Assembly (NCBI RefSeq): GCF_900163795.1
Contig: NZ_FWFD01000009.1
Coordinates: forward strand, 1-64,000
Length of the DNA: 64,000 bases
DNA from: Vagococcus fluvialis bH819
GTDB taxonomy: Bacteria > Bacillota > Bacilli > Lactobacillales > Vagococcaceae
Direction of reading: 5' to 3'
Shown here: positions 43,854 to 52,239 of the stretch, in pieces
Position numbering within the stretch: position 1 is the stretch's first letter
How the letters are laid out: the number at the start of each line of letters is the position of its first letter
Notes under the pieces: model-generated
The model's database searches: none
What the model was told of the DNA's origin: nothing
Seen by the model: only the letters and a program-made list of their open reading frames with translations
Translations under genes and position numbers: made by a program

Positions 43854-43882
43854 TTTACATATGGAATATTATATCATATAAT
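43854..43882 (+). promoter_or_regulatory. Promoter of the zur-like gene with a 7-1-7 dyad
   Basis: TTTACA (43854-43859), 17-bp spacer, TATAAT (43877-43882). The -10 overlaps ATTATAT-C-ATATAAT (43868-43882), a perfect 7-1-7 palindrome as used by Fur-family repressors, suggesting autoregulation. Confidence 0.6.
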
Positions 43883-43916
43883 GTAGTTAACGTAATGAAG
43901 TTAGTGAGGTGAAATA

Positions 43917-44357
43917 GTGAAAGAACAATTAGAAAGTGCCATTAAAATTATGAAAGAAAATGGCTACAAATATACTAAAAAAAGAGAAGAAATTTTACTT
44001 TTTTTGATTCAAGAGAACAGATACCTTGGTGCAATCGAAGTTTTCGACTTTATGAATAAAAAACATTCTGGAATTAGTTATGATACTATTTACCGTAATT
44101 TAAGAGATTTTACTAAAATGGGATTACTTGAGGAAACTGAATTAATGGGTGAGAAAAAAGTTCGTTTTCATTGTGATGTGTCTAGTTGTCACAAACATTC
44201 ACATCATCATCACTTTATTTGTACAGATTGTGGTGCTACAAAAGAGATCAATCTATGCCCTATGACGTTTTTTAATGAACAGCTTCCAGATTGTGAAATT
44301 GAATCACATAGATTCGAAATTTTAGGAAAATGTCAAAAATGCTCAAAAAAACCTTAA
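43917..44357 (+). CDS. zur: Fur-family zinc-responsive repressor (Zur-like)
   Basis: 146 amino acids. N-terminal winged helix ENGYKYTKKREEILLFL and ISYDTIYRNLRDFTKMGLLEETELMGEKKVRFHC closely resemble Bacillus Zur; the metal region has KHSHHHHFICTDCG with CPM and a second CQKC pair for structural zinc. It should repress zinc uptake genes. Initiation is at GTG 43917 with GAGGTGA upstream. Zur is favoured over PerR or Fur from the CPMxxF and HRFEILGKC segments, but metal identity is not proven. Confidence 0.85.
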   Translation: MKEQLESAIKIMKENGYKYTKKREEILLFLIQENRYLGAIEVFDFMNKKHSGISYDTIYRNLRDFTKMGLLEETELMGEKKVRFHCDVSSCHKHSHHHHFICTDCGATKEINLCPMTFFNEQLPDCEIESHRFEILGKCQKCSKKP

Positions 44358-44364
44358 GAGGTAG

Positions 44365-44393
44365 TTGACTGAAAAAAACACATTAGGTATAAT
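44365..44393 (+). promoter_or_regulatory. Promoter of rpsU
   Basis: TTGACT (44365-44370), 17-bp spacer, TATAAT (44388-44393), a strong sigma-A promoter just downstream of the zur stop. The leader to rpsU is about 70 nt and contains a repeated AACGGTT. Confidence 0.85.
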
Positions 44394-44468
44394 ATACTAC
44401 GAACGGTTTTTTGTTTTAATGTAATTTATGAAAAACGGTTACCTAAAAGTTTGGAGGGAGGGATTTAT

Positions 44469-44645
44469 ATGTCAAAAACTGTTGTTCGTAAGAACGAATC
44501 ATTAGATGACGCTCTTCGTCGCTTTAAACGTTCCGTTTCAAAAACTGGTACTTTACAAGAATACCGCAAGCGTGAATTTTACGAAAAGCCAAGTGTTAAG
44601 CGTAAGAAAAAGTCTGAAGCTGCAAGAAAGCGTAAAAAATTCTAG
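44469..44645 (+). CDS. rpsU: 30S ribosomal protein S21
   Basis: 58 amino acids. [21 protein letters not shown] is the signature of bS21, with a basic tail [15 protein letters not shown]. The start is ATG 44469 after a strong GGAGGGAGG; an upstream in-frame ATG at 44451 precedes that site. It is the first gene of the rpsU-yqeY pair and is driven by a consensus-like promoter. Confidence 0.97.
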   Translation: MSKTVVRKNESLDDALRRFKRSVSKTGTLQEYRKREFYEKPSVKRKKKSEAARKRKKF

Positions 44646-44669
44646 TTTTTAATGAATGGATCTGATATT

Positions 44670-45113
44670 ATGTCACTTTTAGATACGTTAAATGATGATA
44701 TTAAATTAGCGATGAGAAGCAGGGATAAGGAAACTTTAGCCATTCTTAGAATGATTAAAACTGCTATCCAAAATGAACAAATCAGTAAAGGGGATAATTT
44801 ATCTCCTGAAGAAGAATTGACTTTAGTGTCTCGTGAAATGAAACAAAGGAAAGAGTCACTCGTTGAGTTTGAAAAAGCAGATCGACAAGATTTGGTTGAA
44901 CAAGCTAAAAGTGGAATTTCAATTGTTGCTCGCTATTTACCAGAACAACTTTCAGATGATGAGCTTAAAGTTATTATTACAGAGGCTATTGCATCTGTGG
45001 GAGCAACATCAATGAAGGATTTTGGGAAGGTAATGAGTACTGTAATGCCTAAAACAAAGGGCAAAGCTGACGGACAAAAAATTAATGCTTTGGTTAAAGA
45101 ATTAATATCTTAG
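44670..45113 (+). CDS. yqeY: YqeY family protein (GatB/YqeY domain)
   Basis: 147 amino acids. MSLLDTLNDDIKLAMRSRDKETLAILRMIKTAIQNE is the family start; KFGKVMSTVMPKTKGKADGQ-like sequence closes it. The domain resembles the tail of the tRNA amidotransferase GatB; the free protein's function is unknown. The frame opens at 44652, but the family start is ATG 44670, whose ribosome binding site is weak, suggesting coupling to rpsU. Confidence 0.9.
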   Translation: MSLLDTLNDDIKLAMRSRDKETLAILRMIKTAIQNEQISKGDNLSPEEELTLVSREMKQRKESLVEFEKADRQDLVEQAKSGISIVARYLPEQLSDDELKVIITEAIASVGATSMKDFGKVMSTVMPKTKGKADGQKINALVKELIS

Positions 45114-45122
45114 AATCCATTG

Positions 45123-45157
45123 AGCAGTGAGTATCTAACTCACTGCTTATTTTTTTG
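45123..45157 (+). terminator. Terminator after yqeY
   Basis: AGCAGTGAGT pairs perfectly with ACTCACTGCT (45123-45132 with 45138-45147), followed by TATTTTTTT. Confidence 0.88.
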
Positions 45158-45195
45158 TCTATTTTTAGCTCTCCCTTTTTCATAATCAATATTTA

Positions 45196-45204
45196 TGGTA
45201 TTAT
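45196..45204 (+). promoter_or_regulatory. Extended -10 promoter element ahead of phoH
   Basis: TGGTATTAT (TGn plus TATTAT at 45199-45204), after the yqeY terminator and about 38 bp before the phoH start. The -35 (around TTTTTC 45176) is poor. Confidence 0.45.
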
Positions 45205-45241
45205 TTACTAATGATAGTTTATTAAAGGAGCTGTAAGTTAT

Positions 45242-46201
45242 TTGGCAAATGTAGATGAAAAATCAATTGATATTGTTTTAAATGAACAGGTAGAAGTTAA
45301 TGAAATATTTGGGGCACATGATAAGCATTTAACGATGTTAGAAGAGTATTTAAATATAAATATAACTAGTCGTGGTGAAGTAATTAAAATTAAAGGACTA
45401 GAGCCTAATGTTACTTATGCCCATGAGATTTTAAAGAACCTTCAAAAATTGGCTTTGAGGGGACATAAGATTAATACAACAGATATTGTAACGGCTGTTC
45501 AAATGGCTAAAAAAGATGATTTGGCTAATTTTTTATCATTATATGAAAAAACAATTATCAAAGATTCTAAGGGAACTCCTATTAGAGTTAAAAATACAGG
45601 GCAAAAGAATTACGTAGAAGCAATCAAAAAAAATGATGTTGTTTTTGGAGTGGGCCCGGCTGGGACAGGAAAAACCTTTTTAGCGGTTTGTATGGCGGTT
45701 GCAGCTTTAAAAAATGGCGAAGTTGAAAAAATCATCCTAACTCGTCCGGCAGTTGAAGCGGGTGAAAGCTTAGGTTTTTTACCAGGAGATTTACAAGAAA
45801 AAGTAAATCCTTACTTAAGACCTATCTATGATTCTTTGTATCTTATTTTAGGGATGGAGCATACGAATCGATTAATGGATAGAGGGGTAATAGAGATTGC
45901 TCCCTTAGCCTACATGCGAGGACGAACTCTTGAAGAAGCATTTGTGATCCTAGATGAAGCACAAAATACGACTAAATCACAAATGAAGATGTTTTTAACA
46001 AGATTAGGTAATCAATCAAAAATGATTATTAATGGAGACGCGACGCAAATAGATTTACCTAAAGGGGTAACAAGTGGATTGGTACATGCTCAGGAAATTC
46101 TAAGAGAAATCAAAAAAATAAAATTTGTTGAGTTTTCTACAACAGATGTCGTGAGACACCCGGTAGTTGCTGATATTATTAAAGCGTATTCTGCTGGTTA
46201 A
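45242..46201 (+). CDS. phoH: PhoH family ATPase
   Basis: 319 amino acids. An N-terminal KH-like region (about 20-100), then Walker A VFGVGPAGTGKTFLAVCMA and Walker B EAFVILDEAQNTTKSQMKMFLTRLG. PhoH proteins are RNA-linked ATPases, and the gene nearly always precedes pgpH-ybeY, pointing to an rRNA or RNA metabolism role. It starts at TTG 45242 with AAAGGAG 11 nt upstream; no in-frame ATG is better placed. Confidence 0.93.
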   Translation: MANVDEKSIDIVLNEQVEVNEIFGAHDKHLTMLEEYLNINITSRGEVIKIKGLEPNVTYAHEILKNLQKLALRGHKINTTDIVTAVQMAKKDDLANFLSLYEKTIIKDSKGTPIRVKNTGQKNYVEAIKKNDVVFGVGPAGTGKTFLAVCMAVAALKNGEVEKIILTRPAVEAGESLGFLPGDLQEKVNPYLRPIYDSLYLILGMEHTNRLMDRGVIEIAPLAYMRGRTLEEAFVILDEAQNTTKSQMKMFLTRLGNQSKMIINGDATQIDLPKGVTSGLVHAQEILREIKKIKFVEFSTTDVVRHPVVADIIKAYSAG

Positions 46202-46231
46202 ATAGGGTACATTTAGTAAAGGAGGATAGTA

Positions 46232-48436
46232 ATGAAAATTGATATAAAAAAAATACCGAATTTGCTAGATAAGAAGTTTATTCCGGTTATTCTGATTGTT
46301 ATGTCAATTATTCTTTTTGTTTTTATGAGGGGCAGTGTTGCACAAAAGCAAAAAGTTTTTAAAGAGGGGCAGTTAGCAGAAGAGACAGTAAGAGCTAATA
46401 AAACAATTGAAAATAAATCTGAAACAGAAGAAAAACAGAGACTTGCAATAGAAAGTATTTCACCAGAATATACTTATGATGGGACTAAAGCTGATGCACA
46501 AGGTACCTTAGTTTCTAAAATGTTTGAAATGGTTGAGAAAACTAATTCAGATGCTGAAAAAACGTACAATGATAACGTGAGTAAAGCTAAAGATAAGGAT
46601 AAAAAAACAGTAAACGAAGTCAGTGTTGAAGAGAAAATTCCTATGCTGAAATCTCAATTTGAAAAGCTTAATCCTAATGATTTAGCTTACTTTCAATCCT
46701 ATCCTGATTCTTTTTATGAACAATTATTTTCGTATTCTTCTAGTGATTTAAAACGAGTTAAAGAAGAAAGTAAATCAGTCGTTAGTGAAGTCATGAATCG
46801 TAAAATTAGAAATTCAAATTTACAGACTGAAAAGCAAAACGCTAAAGAGCGTTTGCAATATATTGACATAACAACAAGCATGAGACAAGCAATTAATTCT
46901 ATCATTGATAAAAGTATCGTTGTTAATGAAGTTGCTAATGAAAAAGCTACAGAGCAAATGAAAGAAAATGCCAAAAATAATGTCCAACCAGTAATGATTT
47001 ATCAAGGTGAAATTATTGTTCGTGAAGCTGAACAGATTGATTCAAAGGCAATGGAAAAAATAAAAATTTTAGGATTAGCTAATCAATCAACTTCTGTGTT
47101 TCCAATGTTAGCTTTGGTTCTGACTTTAGTTTTACAATTGTCTTTAATTTATTTTATTTCTAAAACTGAAGATGATGAAGACACTGTTATGAAAAATACT
47201 ATTTTTTATGTGTGTAGTATTTTAATTTCAATTTTCTTTATGAAGTTACTTTATTTATTTCAAAAAGATACGTTTAGTAATGTGTCGCTGTTATTCCCTT
47301 CGGCATTTGTTCCAGTAATTTTAACAATGTTTATGAGCCGAAAGTGGGGACTTTTAATAGCAATGTTCCAATCCATTTTCTCTATTTTTATTTTCTATAA
47401 TTTAGCAGGAACCACAACGCTCCTTGTTATTACATTGTTTTACGCCTTTAGTGGGTGTATTGCAACATTTTTAGTCAGAAAAAGAATTGAATCTCAAATT
47501 AAATCCGCCTTTTTCTTATTAATTATAGTTCCTTTCGTATTTATTGCTATCTTAACTGCTTATCAAGGTTTAGACTTCGGTGATAGCAAAACATTAACAA
47601 GTCTTTTTATTGCTTCGGCTGGTGGAATATTCTCCTTTATTCTTTCGATTGGACTGCATCCGTATATTGAATTATTATTTACAGATGACAGTGTTATTAT
47701 TTTAAATGAGTTAAGTAATCCAAACCAACCATTGCTTAAAAGATTGTTACAGGAAGCGCCAGGAACATACCATCATAGTATGATGGTTGCAAGTCTTAGT
47801 GCTAACGCAGTAGCTGAAATTGGTGGGCGATCATTATTAACTAGGGTAGCCTGCTATTACCATGACATTGGAAAAATAAAACACGCTAACTTTTTTGTTG
47901 AAAACCTACCTGATGGTGTTGAAAACCCACATAATTTTTTACTGCCATCTGATAGTAAAGAAATTATTTTTAGTCATGTAACTGAAGGGGTTAAAATTTT
48001 AGAAGAAGCAAAAATGCCTCAATTTGTTATAGATGTGTGTCAACAGCATCACGGAACAACGTTGATGAAGTATTTTTATATTAAAGAACAAGAACGAAAC
48101 GCAGATACTATGGAAGAGATGTTTCGATATCCAGGTCCTAAACCACAATCAAGAGAAGCTGGTGTTATAAATATCGCTGATAGTGCAGAAGCTGCAGTTA
48201 GAGCGATGGATCATCCAACTAATCAAAAAATTTCAGAATTTGTCCATGGCTTAATTCGTTCAAGACTTGAAGATGGACAATTAAACGAAAGTGGCTTAAC
48301 ATTAAACGAAATTGCCATAATTGAAAAATCAATTGTTGATGGCTTATGTAGTACCTTCCATTCGCGGATTAAATACCCAAAAATGAAGTCAGAAGCAGAA
48401 AAAATGAAACAAGAACAGGAAGGAAGAAAGGTCTAA
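46232..48436 (+). CDS. pgpH: HD-domain membrane phosphodiesterase PgpH (YqfF)
   Basis: 734 amino acids. One N-terminal helix (about 17-31), an extracellular 7TMR-HDED-type domain (to about 280), a block of seven membrane helices, and a cytoplasmic HD domain with TYHHSMMVASLSANA and RVACYYHDIGKI metal motifs. PgpH hydrolyses c-di-AMP and controls osmolyte balance in Listeria and relatives. The stop is 2 bp before the ybeY start, with AGGAAGAAAGG in its end. Confidence 0.93.
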   Translation: MKIDIKKIPNLLDKKFIPVILIVMSIILFVFMRGSVAQKQKVFKEGQLAEETVRANKTIENKSETEEKQRLAIESISPEYTYDGTKADAQGTLVSKMFEMVEKTNSDAEKTYNDNVSKAKDKDKKTVNEVSVEEKIPMLKSQFEKLNPNDLAYFQSYPDSFYEQLFSYSSSDLKRVKEESKSVVSEVMNRKIRNSNLQTEKQNAKERLQYIDITTSMRQAINSIIDKSIVVNEVANEKATEQMKENAKNNVQPVMIYQGEIIVREAEQIDSKAMEKIKILGLANQSTSVFPMLALVLTLVLQLSLIYFISKTEDDEDTVMKNTIFYVCSILISIFFMKLLYLFQKDTFSNVSLLFPSAFVPVILTMFMSRKWGLLIAMFQSIFSIFIFYNLAGTTTLLVITLFYAFSGCIATFLVRKRIESQIKSAFFLLIIVPFVFIAILTAYQGLDFGDSKTLTSLFIASAGGIFSFILSIGLHPYIELLFTDDSVIILNELSNPNQPLLKRLLQEAPGTYHHSMMVASLSANAVAEIGGRSLLTRVACYYHDIGKIKHANFFVENLPDGVENPHNFLLPSDSKEIIFSHVTEGVKILEEAKMPQFVIDVCQQHHGTTLMKYFYIKEQERNADTMEEMFRYPGPKPQSREAGVINIADSAEAAVRAMDHPTNQKISEFVHGLIRSRLEDGQLNESGLTLNEIAIIEKSIVDGLCSTFHSRIKYPKMKSEAEKMKQEQEGRKV

Positions 48437-48438
48437 AA

Positions 48439-48915
48439 ATGGATATTACAATTGTTGATAAAACAAAAAAAATAACTGATACTCAGTTAAAACTCACAAG
48501 TGATATCATTGAGTTTGCCTCAAAAGAATCTACTCTAGATTTAGCAGATGATACGGAGATGTCAGTGACTTTTGTGACCAACGAAGAAATTCATACTATT
48601 AATCGCCAATATCGAGATAAAAATGCGCCAACTGATGTCATTAGTTTTGCATTAGAAGATGAAGGGATTGACGAACTATCTGTCGATTTCTCAGAATTTG
48701 GAATCCCCAGAAACTTAGGTGATATTATTGTATCAGTAGAAAAAGTAGCTGAACAAGCAGCTGAATTTAATCACTCTTTTGAAAGAGAACTAGGTTTTTT
48801 AGTTGTACATGGTTTCTTGCATTTAAACGGATTTGATCACATGACTGAACTTGATGAAAAAGAAATGTTTGGTCTTCAAAGAAAGATTTTAGATGATTAT
48901 GGACTTAAAAGATAA
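48439..48915 (+). CDS. ybeY: Endoribonuclease YbeY
   Basis: 158 amino acids. Zinc site HGFLHLNGFDH near the C-terminus, and NRQYRDKNAPTDVISFALE upstream, are diagnostic. It acts in 16S rRNA 3' maturation and ribosome quality control. It overlaps dgkA by 23 bp. Confidence 0.95.
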   Translation: MDITIVDKTKKITDTQLKLTSDIIEFASKESTLDLADDTEMSVTFVTNEEIHTINRQYRDKNAPTDVISFALEDEGIDELSVDFSEFGIPRNLGDIIVSVEKVAEQAAEFNHSFERELGFLVVHGFLHLNGFDHMTELDEKEMFGLQRKILDDYGLKR

Positions 48916-49294
48916 CAAGCAAATAAGAAAGAACAAATCATTTTTTGAGTCACTTAGACATGCTACTAACGGTTTGGTAACTGTTTTGAAAGAAGAAAGA
49001 AATATGAAGTATCATATTTCTTTAATGATTATAGTGATTTTTTTAAGTTTTCTATTTCATTTATCTAATATAGAATGGTTATTTATTCTTGTAGCTATCT
49101 TTTTAGTTTTAATAACAGAAACGATAAATACAGCATTTGAAACAATTGTTGATTTAGTGACAGATAAGAGCTATCATATTCTTGCTAAAAAAATAAAAGA
49201 TATGGCAGCAGGTGCAGTATTGCTAAGTGCTGTTCTAGCATGTTTAATAGGTATTGTAATTTTTATACCTAAAATATGGCAAATGATAATATAA
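48893..49294 (+). CDS. dgkA: Diacylglycerol/undecaprenol kinase (DgkA)
   Basis: 133 amino acids, three membrane helices. FFESLRHATNGLVTVLKEERNMKYH, then VLITETINTAFETIVDLVTDK and KDMAAGAVLL contain the conserved Glu/Asn/Asp residues of the small membrane kinase. In Gram-positives it mainly phosphorylates undecaprenol for wall synthesis. Start ATG 48893 or 48899 cannot be separated; initiation probably depends on ybeY translation. Confidence 0.92.
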   Translation: MIMDLKDNKQIRKNKSFFESLRHATNGLVTVLKEERNMKYHISLMIIVIFLSFLFHLSNIEWLFILVAIFLVLITETINTAFETIVDLVTDKSYHILAKKIKDMAAGAVLLSAVLACLIGIVIFIPKIWQMII

Positions 49295-49306
49295 TGGAGG
49301 AATATG

Positions 49307-50212
49307 ATGTATAAAGAAGGTTTTAAGTCTGGTTTTGTTGCAATTATTGGGCGCCCAAATGTTGGAAAATCAACATTATTAAATAGAATTGTAGCTCAAA
49401 AAATTGCGATAATGAGTGATAAGGCACAGACCACTCGTAATAAAATTCAAGGTGTTTATACAACTAAAGAAGAACAAATTATTTTTATTGATACACCAGG
49501 AATTCATAAGCCTAAAACTAAATTAGGTGATTTTATGGTAGAGACAGCTTACAGCGCTTTACGTGAAGTGGATGCTGTTTTATTTATGGTTAGTGCAGAC
49601 CAACCAAGAGGACGTGGAGACGATTTTATTATTGAAAGATTAAAACGATCAGAAGCGCCAGTTTACTTAATCATTAACAAAATTGACACAGTAAAACCTG
49701 ATGATTTATTACCAATCATTAGAGACTACCAAAATGAGTTAGAATTTAATGAAGTTATCCCTATTTCTGCAACTGAGGGTAATAATGTAGAAACTCTTCT
49801 AAAAACTTTGGTGGGAGACCTTCCGGAAGGACCACAGTTCTACCCAGAAGATCAAGTAACAGACCATCCTGAGTATTTTATCGTATCAGAGTTAATTAGA
49901 GAAAAAGTACTTCACTTAACTGAACAAGAAGTCCCTCATTCGATTGCTGTGGTAACAGAAAGTATGAAGCGAGATGAGTATGATAAAGTTCATATTCAAG
50001 CTTCTATTATCGTTGAGCGTGATAGTCAAAAGGGAATTATCATTGGTAAAGGCGGTAAGATGCTGAAAAACATTGGCGTTAAAAGTCGTAAAGATATTGA
50101 AAATTTATTAGGTGATAAAGTTTATCTTGAATTATGGGTTAAAGTTCAAAAAAATTGGCGTGATAAACAAAAAGATTTACAAAATTTCGGTTATCGCGAA
50201 ATGGATTATTAA
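49307..50212 (+). CDS. era: GTPase Era
   Basis: 301 amino acids. G1 [14 protein letters not shown], effector [13 protein letters not shown]3 [11 protein letters not shown]4 INKIDTV; C-terminal KH domain with [14 protein letters not shown]. It assists 30S assembly at the 3' end of 16S rRNA. GGAGG at 49296-49300 fits ATG 49307 better than the adjacent ATG 49304. A terminator lies between era and recO. Confidence 0.96.
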   Translation: MYKEGFKSGFVAIIGRPNVGKSTLLNRIVAQKIAIMSDKAQTTRNKIQGVYTTKEEQIIFIDTPGIHKPKTKLGDFMVETAYSALREVDAVLFMVSADQPRGRGDDFIIERLKRSEAPVYLIINKIDTVKPDDLLPIIRDYQNELEFNEVIPISATEGNNVETLLKTLVGDLPEGPQFYPEDQVTDHPEYFIVSELIREKVLHLTEQEVPHSIAVVTESMKRDEYDKVHIQASIIVERDSQKGIIIGKGGKMLKNIGVKSRKDIENLLGDKVYLELWVKVQKNWRDKQKDLQNFGYREMDY

Positions 50213-50223
50213 AAAATAAATGA

Positions 50224-50258
50224 TGAGGTTGACCATTTCGTCAACCTCAATCTTTTTT
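50224..50258 (+). terminator. Terminator between era and recO
   Basis: TGAGGTTGAC pairs with GTCAACCTCA around CATTTC, followed by ATCTTTTTTT. recO starts only about 20 bp later, so read-through or an internal promoter must supply recO. Confidence 0.8.
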
Positions 50259-50279
50259 TATAAGAAAGGAACAGGTTTT

Positions 50280-51053
50280 TTGAGACATCAAGAAGAAGTT
50301 CAGGCACTTGTTTTATTTTCAAAAAATTATCGAGAAAAGGATAAATTAGTCAAATTATTTACTGAATCTCATGGAAAAAAAATGTTTTTTGTTAAAAATG
50401 CTAATCGAAAAAATAACCCTTTTCAAGCTGCTATCCAACCATATACAAAAGCTGTGTACATAGCTGACATAAAATTAGAAGGTTTGTCTTTTTTAAATAA
50501 TGTAAAAGAAATCTATCCGTTTAAAAATATTCAGCAAGATATTTTTATTTCTGCCTATGCTACTTATTTGTTGAATTTAGTTGATACAGCAATTGAGGAT
50601 GGTGTTTATGATCCAGCCTTGTACGGTTTTACATTAGAAGCATTAACTCTTTTAGAGAAAAACTATGACCCAGAAATCATCACTAATATTTTTGAAGTTC
50701 AGATCTTAGAAAGGTTTGGTGTGAAAATTAATTGGGATCGGTGTGCGATATGTGGTAAAACAGAAGGTCGCTTTGATTTTTCTTCTTCTTATTCAGGGCT
50801 CTTGTGCGAATCTCATTTTCACATGGATGAAAGAAGATCGCATTTTGAAATGAATGCTATTCATTTTATTCGCCTGTTTTCAAGAATTAATTATAAGCAA
50901 ATCAGTACTATAAAACTAAAACCTGAAACAAAACTTTCAATTAGAAAAACACTTGATGAATTATATGATGAATACGTAGGGATTCAATTGAAAAGCAAAA
51001 AATTTATTACAACAATGAAATCGTGGGAAAATATGTTGAAAGAGGATAAATAA
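50280..51053 (+). CDS. recO: DNA repair protein RecO
   Basis: 257 amino acids. N-terminal OB fold with EEVQALVLFSKNYREKDKLVKLFTE and a helical C-terminal domain with a zinc-like CAICGKTEGRFDF motif and later CESHF. It anneals single strands and loads RecA with RecR. The frame is open through the upstream terminator from 50220, but GAAAGGA (50264-50270) and the family N-terminus indicate TTG 50280. Confidence 0.92.
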   Translation: MRHQEEVQALVLFSKNYREKDKLVKLFTESHGKKMFFVKNANRKNNPFQAAIQPYTKAVYIADIKLEGLSFLNNVKEIYPFKNIQQDIFISAYATYLLNLVDTAIEDGVYDPALYGFTLEALTLLEKNYDPEIITNIFEVQILERFGVKINWDRCAICGKTEGRFDFSSSYSGLLCESHFHMDERRSHFEMNAIHFIRLFSRINYKQISTIKLKPETKLSIRKTLDELYDEYVGIQLKSKKFITTMKSWENMLKEDK

Positions 51054-51064
51054 TCTCTTTCATA

Positions 51065-51093
51065 TTGACAATAATCGTTCTAAAGATTAATAT
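51065..51093 (+). promoter_or_regulatory. Promoter of the glyQS operon
   Basis: TTGACA (51065-51070), 17-bp spacer, TAATAT (51088-51093). Confidence 0.8.
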
Positions 51094-51099
51094 AAAATT

Positions 51100-51313
51100 A
51101 TAAATATTGTTTACGTAGACAGAGAAAAGTAAAAAGAAATTTATTGATAGCGATTTTGGGAAAGTGGAAGCCAAGAAATAAAATTTTTTTGAAAAGGCAC
51201 TCTTGAGTAAAGTAATGAAGCTGCCAGTCATCATTTGGATTGGAAGTAGGGTGGAACCGCGATAAATTAAATTATCGTCCCTATGTTTGTTTAAGCAAAC
51301 ATAGGGACTTTTT
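51100..51313 (+). promoter_or_regulatory. T-box riboswitch (tRNA-Gly responsive) leader of glyQS
   Basis: A leader of about 210 nt with the T-box sequence AGGGTGGAACCGCG (51248-51261), a stem I region including AGAGA, and a terminator that competes with the antiterminator. The variable base in TGGA can pair with a tRNA ending in UCCA, as expected for tRNA-Gly with discriminator U. Uncharged tRNA-Gly should allow read-through into glyQ. The specifier codon was not assigned with certainty. Confidence 0.92.
51277..51313 (+). terminator. Regulated terminator of the glyQS T-box
   Basis: GTCCCTATGTTTG pairs perfectly with CAAACATAGGGAC (51277-51289 with 51296-51308), then five T. The 5' arm can instead pair with AGGG in the T-box bulge. 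Confidence 0.9.
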
Positions 51314-51338
51314 GTATACAATTAAAGGAGGAAAAAAG

Positions 51339-52238
51339 ATGAGTCACAAGTTAACTGTACAAGAAATGATTCAAACGCTTCAAAAATACTGGTCAAATCA
51401 AGGCTGCATGCTCATGCAATCTTATGATACTGAAAAAGGTGCTGGAACAATGAGCCCTTATACTTTTTTAAGAGCTATCGGACCTGAGCCTTGGAATGCA
51501 GCATACGTAGAACCTTCAAGACGTCCCAATGATGGCCGTTATGGAGAAAATCCTAACCGTCTGTATCAACATCATCAATTTCAAGTAGTTATGAAACCTT
51601 CTCCTTTAAATATTCAAGAATTATATTTAGAGAGTTTAAAATTATTGGGAATTGATCCCTTGCAACATGATATTCGTTTTGTTGAAGATAACTGGGAGAA
51701 TCCTTCAATGGGTTGTGCTGGTCTTGGTTGGGAAGTTTGGCTAGATGGTATGGAAATTACTCAATTCACTTATTTCCAACAAGTTGGCGGGTTAGAGTGT
51801 AAACCTGTAACCTCAGAAATCACATACGGTATCGAGAGGTTAGCCTCTTATATTCAAGAAGTGGATAGTGTTTACGACTTAGAGTGGACACAAGGTGTTA
51901 AATATGGAGAAATATTTATCCAACCAGAATTTGAACATTCAACATATTCTTTTGAAGTAAGTAATCAAGACATGCTGTTAGGACTTTTTGATACATATGA
52001 AAAAGAAGCGAAACGCTGTATTGAAAAAGGGTTAGTTCATCCGGCTTATGATTTTGTTTTAAAATGTAGCCACACATTTAACTTATTAGATGCTCGTGGA
52101 GCAGTGTCTGTAACAGAAAGAGCTGGTTACTTAGCTCGTATTCGTAATATGGCTCGTGAACTTGCTAAGTCATTCGTTGAAGAAAGAGAAAAATTAGGTT
52201 TTCCACTCCTAAAAAAATTATCAGAGGAGGAAAAATAA
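51339..52238 (+). CDS. glyQ: Glycine--tRNA ligase alpha subunit
   Basis: 299 amino acids. Class II motifs include [40 protein letters not shown] and [26 protein letters not shown]. With GlyS it charges tRNA-Gly. AAAGGAGG (51324-51331) sets ATG 51339; the open frame upstream runs through the T-box terminator and is not coding. One base separates it from glyS. Confidence 0.97.
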   Translation: MSHKLTVQEMIQTLQKYWSNQGCMLMQSYDTEKGAGTMSPYTFLRAIGPEPWNAAYVEPSRRPNDGRYGENPNRLYQHHQFQVVMKPSPLNIQELYLESLKLLGIDPLQHDIRFVEDNWENPSMGCAGLGWEVWLDGMEITQFTYFQQVGGLECKPVTSEITYGIERLASYIQEVDSVYDLEWTQGVKYGEIFIQPEFEHSTYSFEVSNQDMLLGLFDTYEKEAKRCIEKGLVHPAYDFVLKCSHTFNLLDARGAVSVTERAGYLARIRNMARELAKSFVEEREKLGFPLLKKLSEEEK

Positions 52239-52239
52239 G

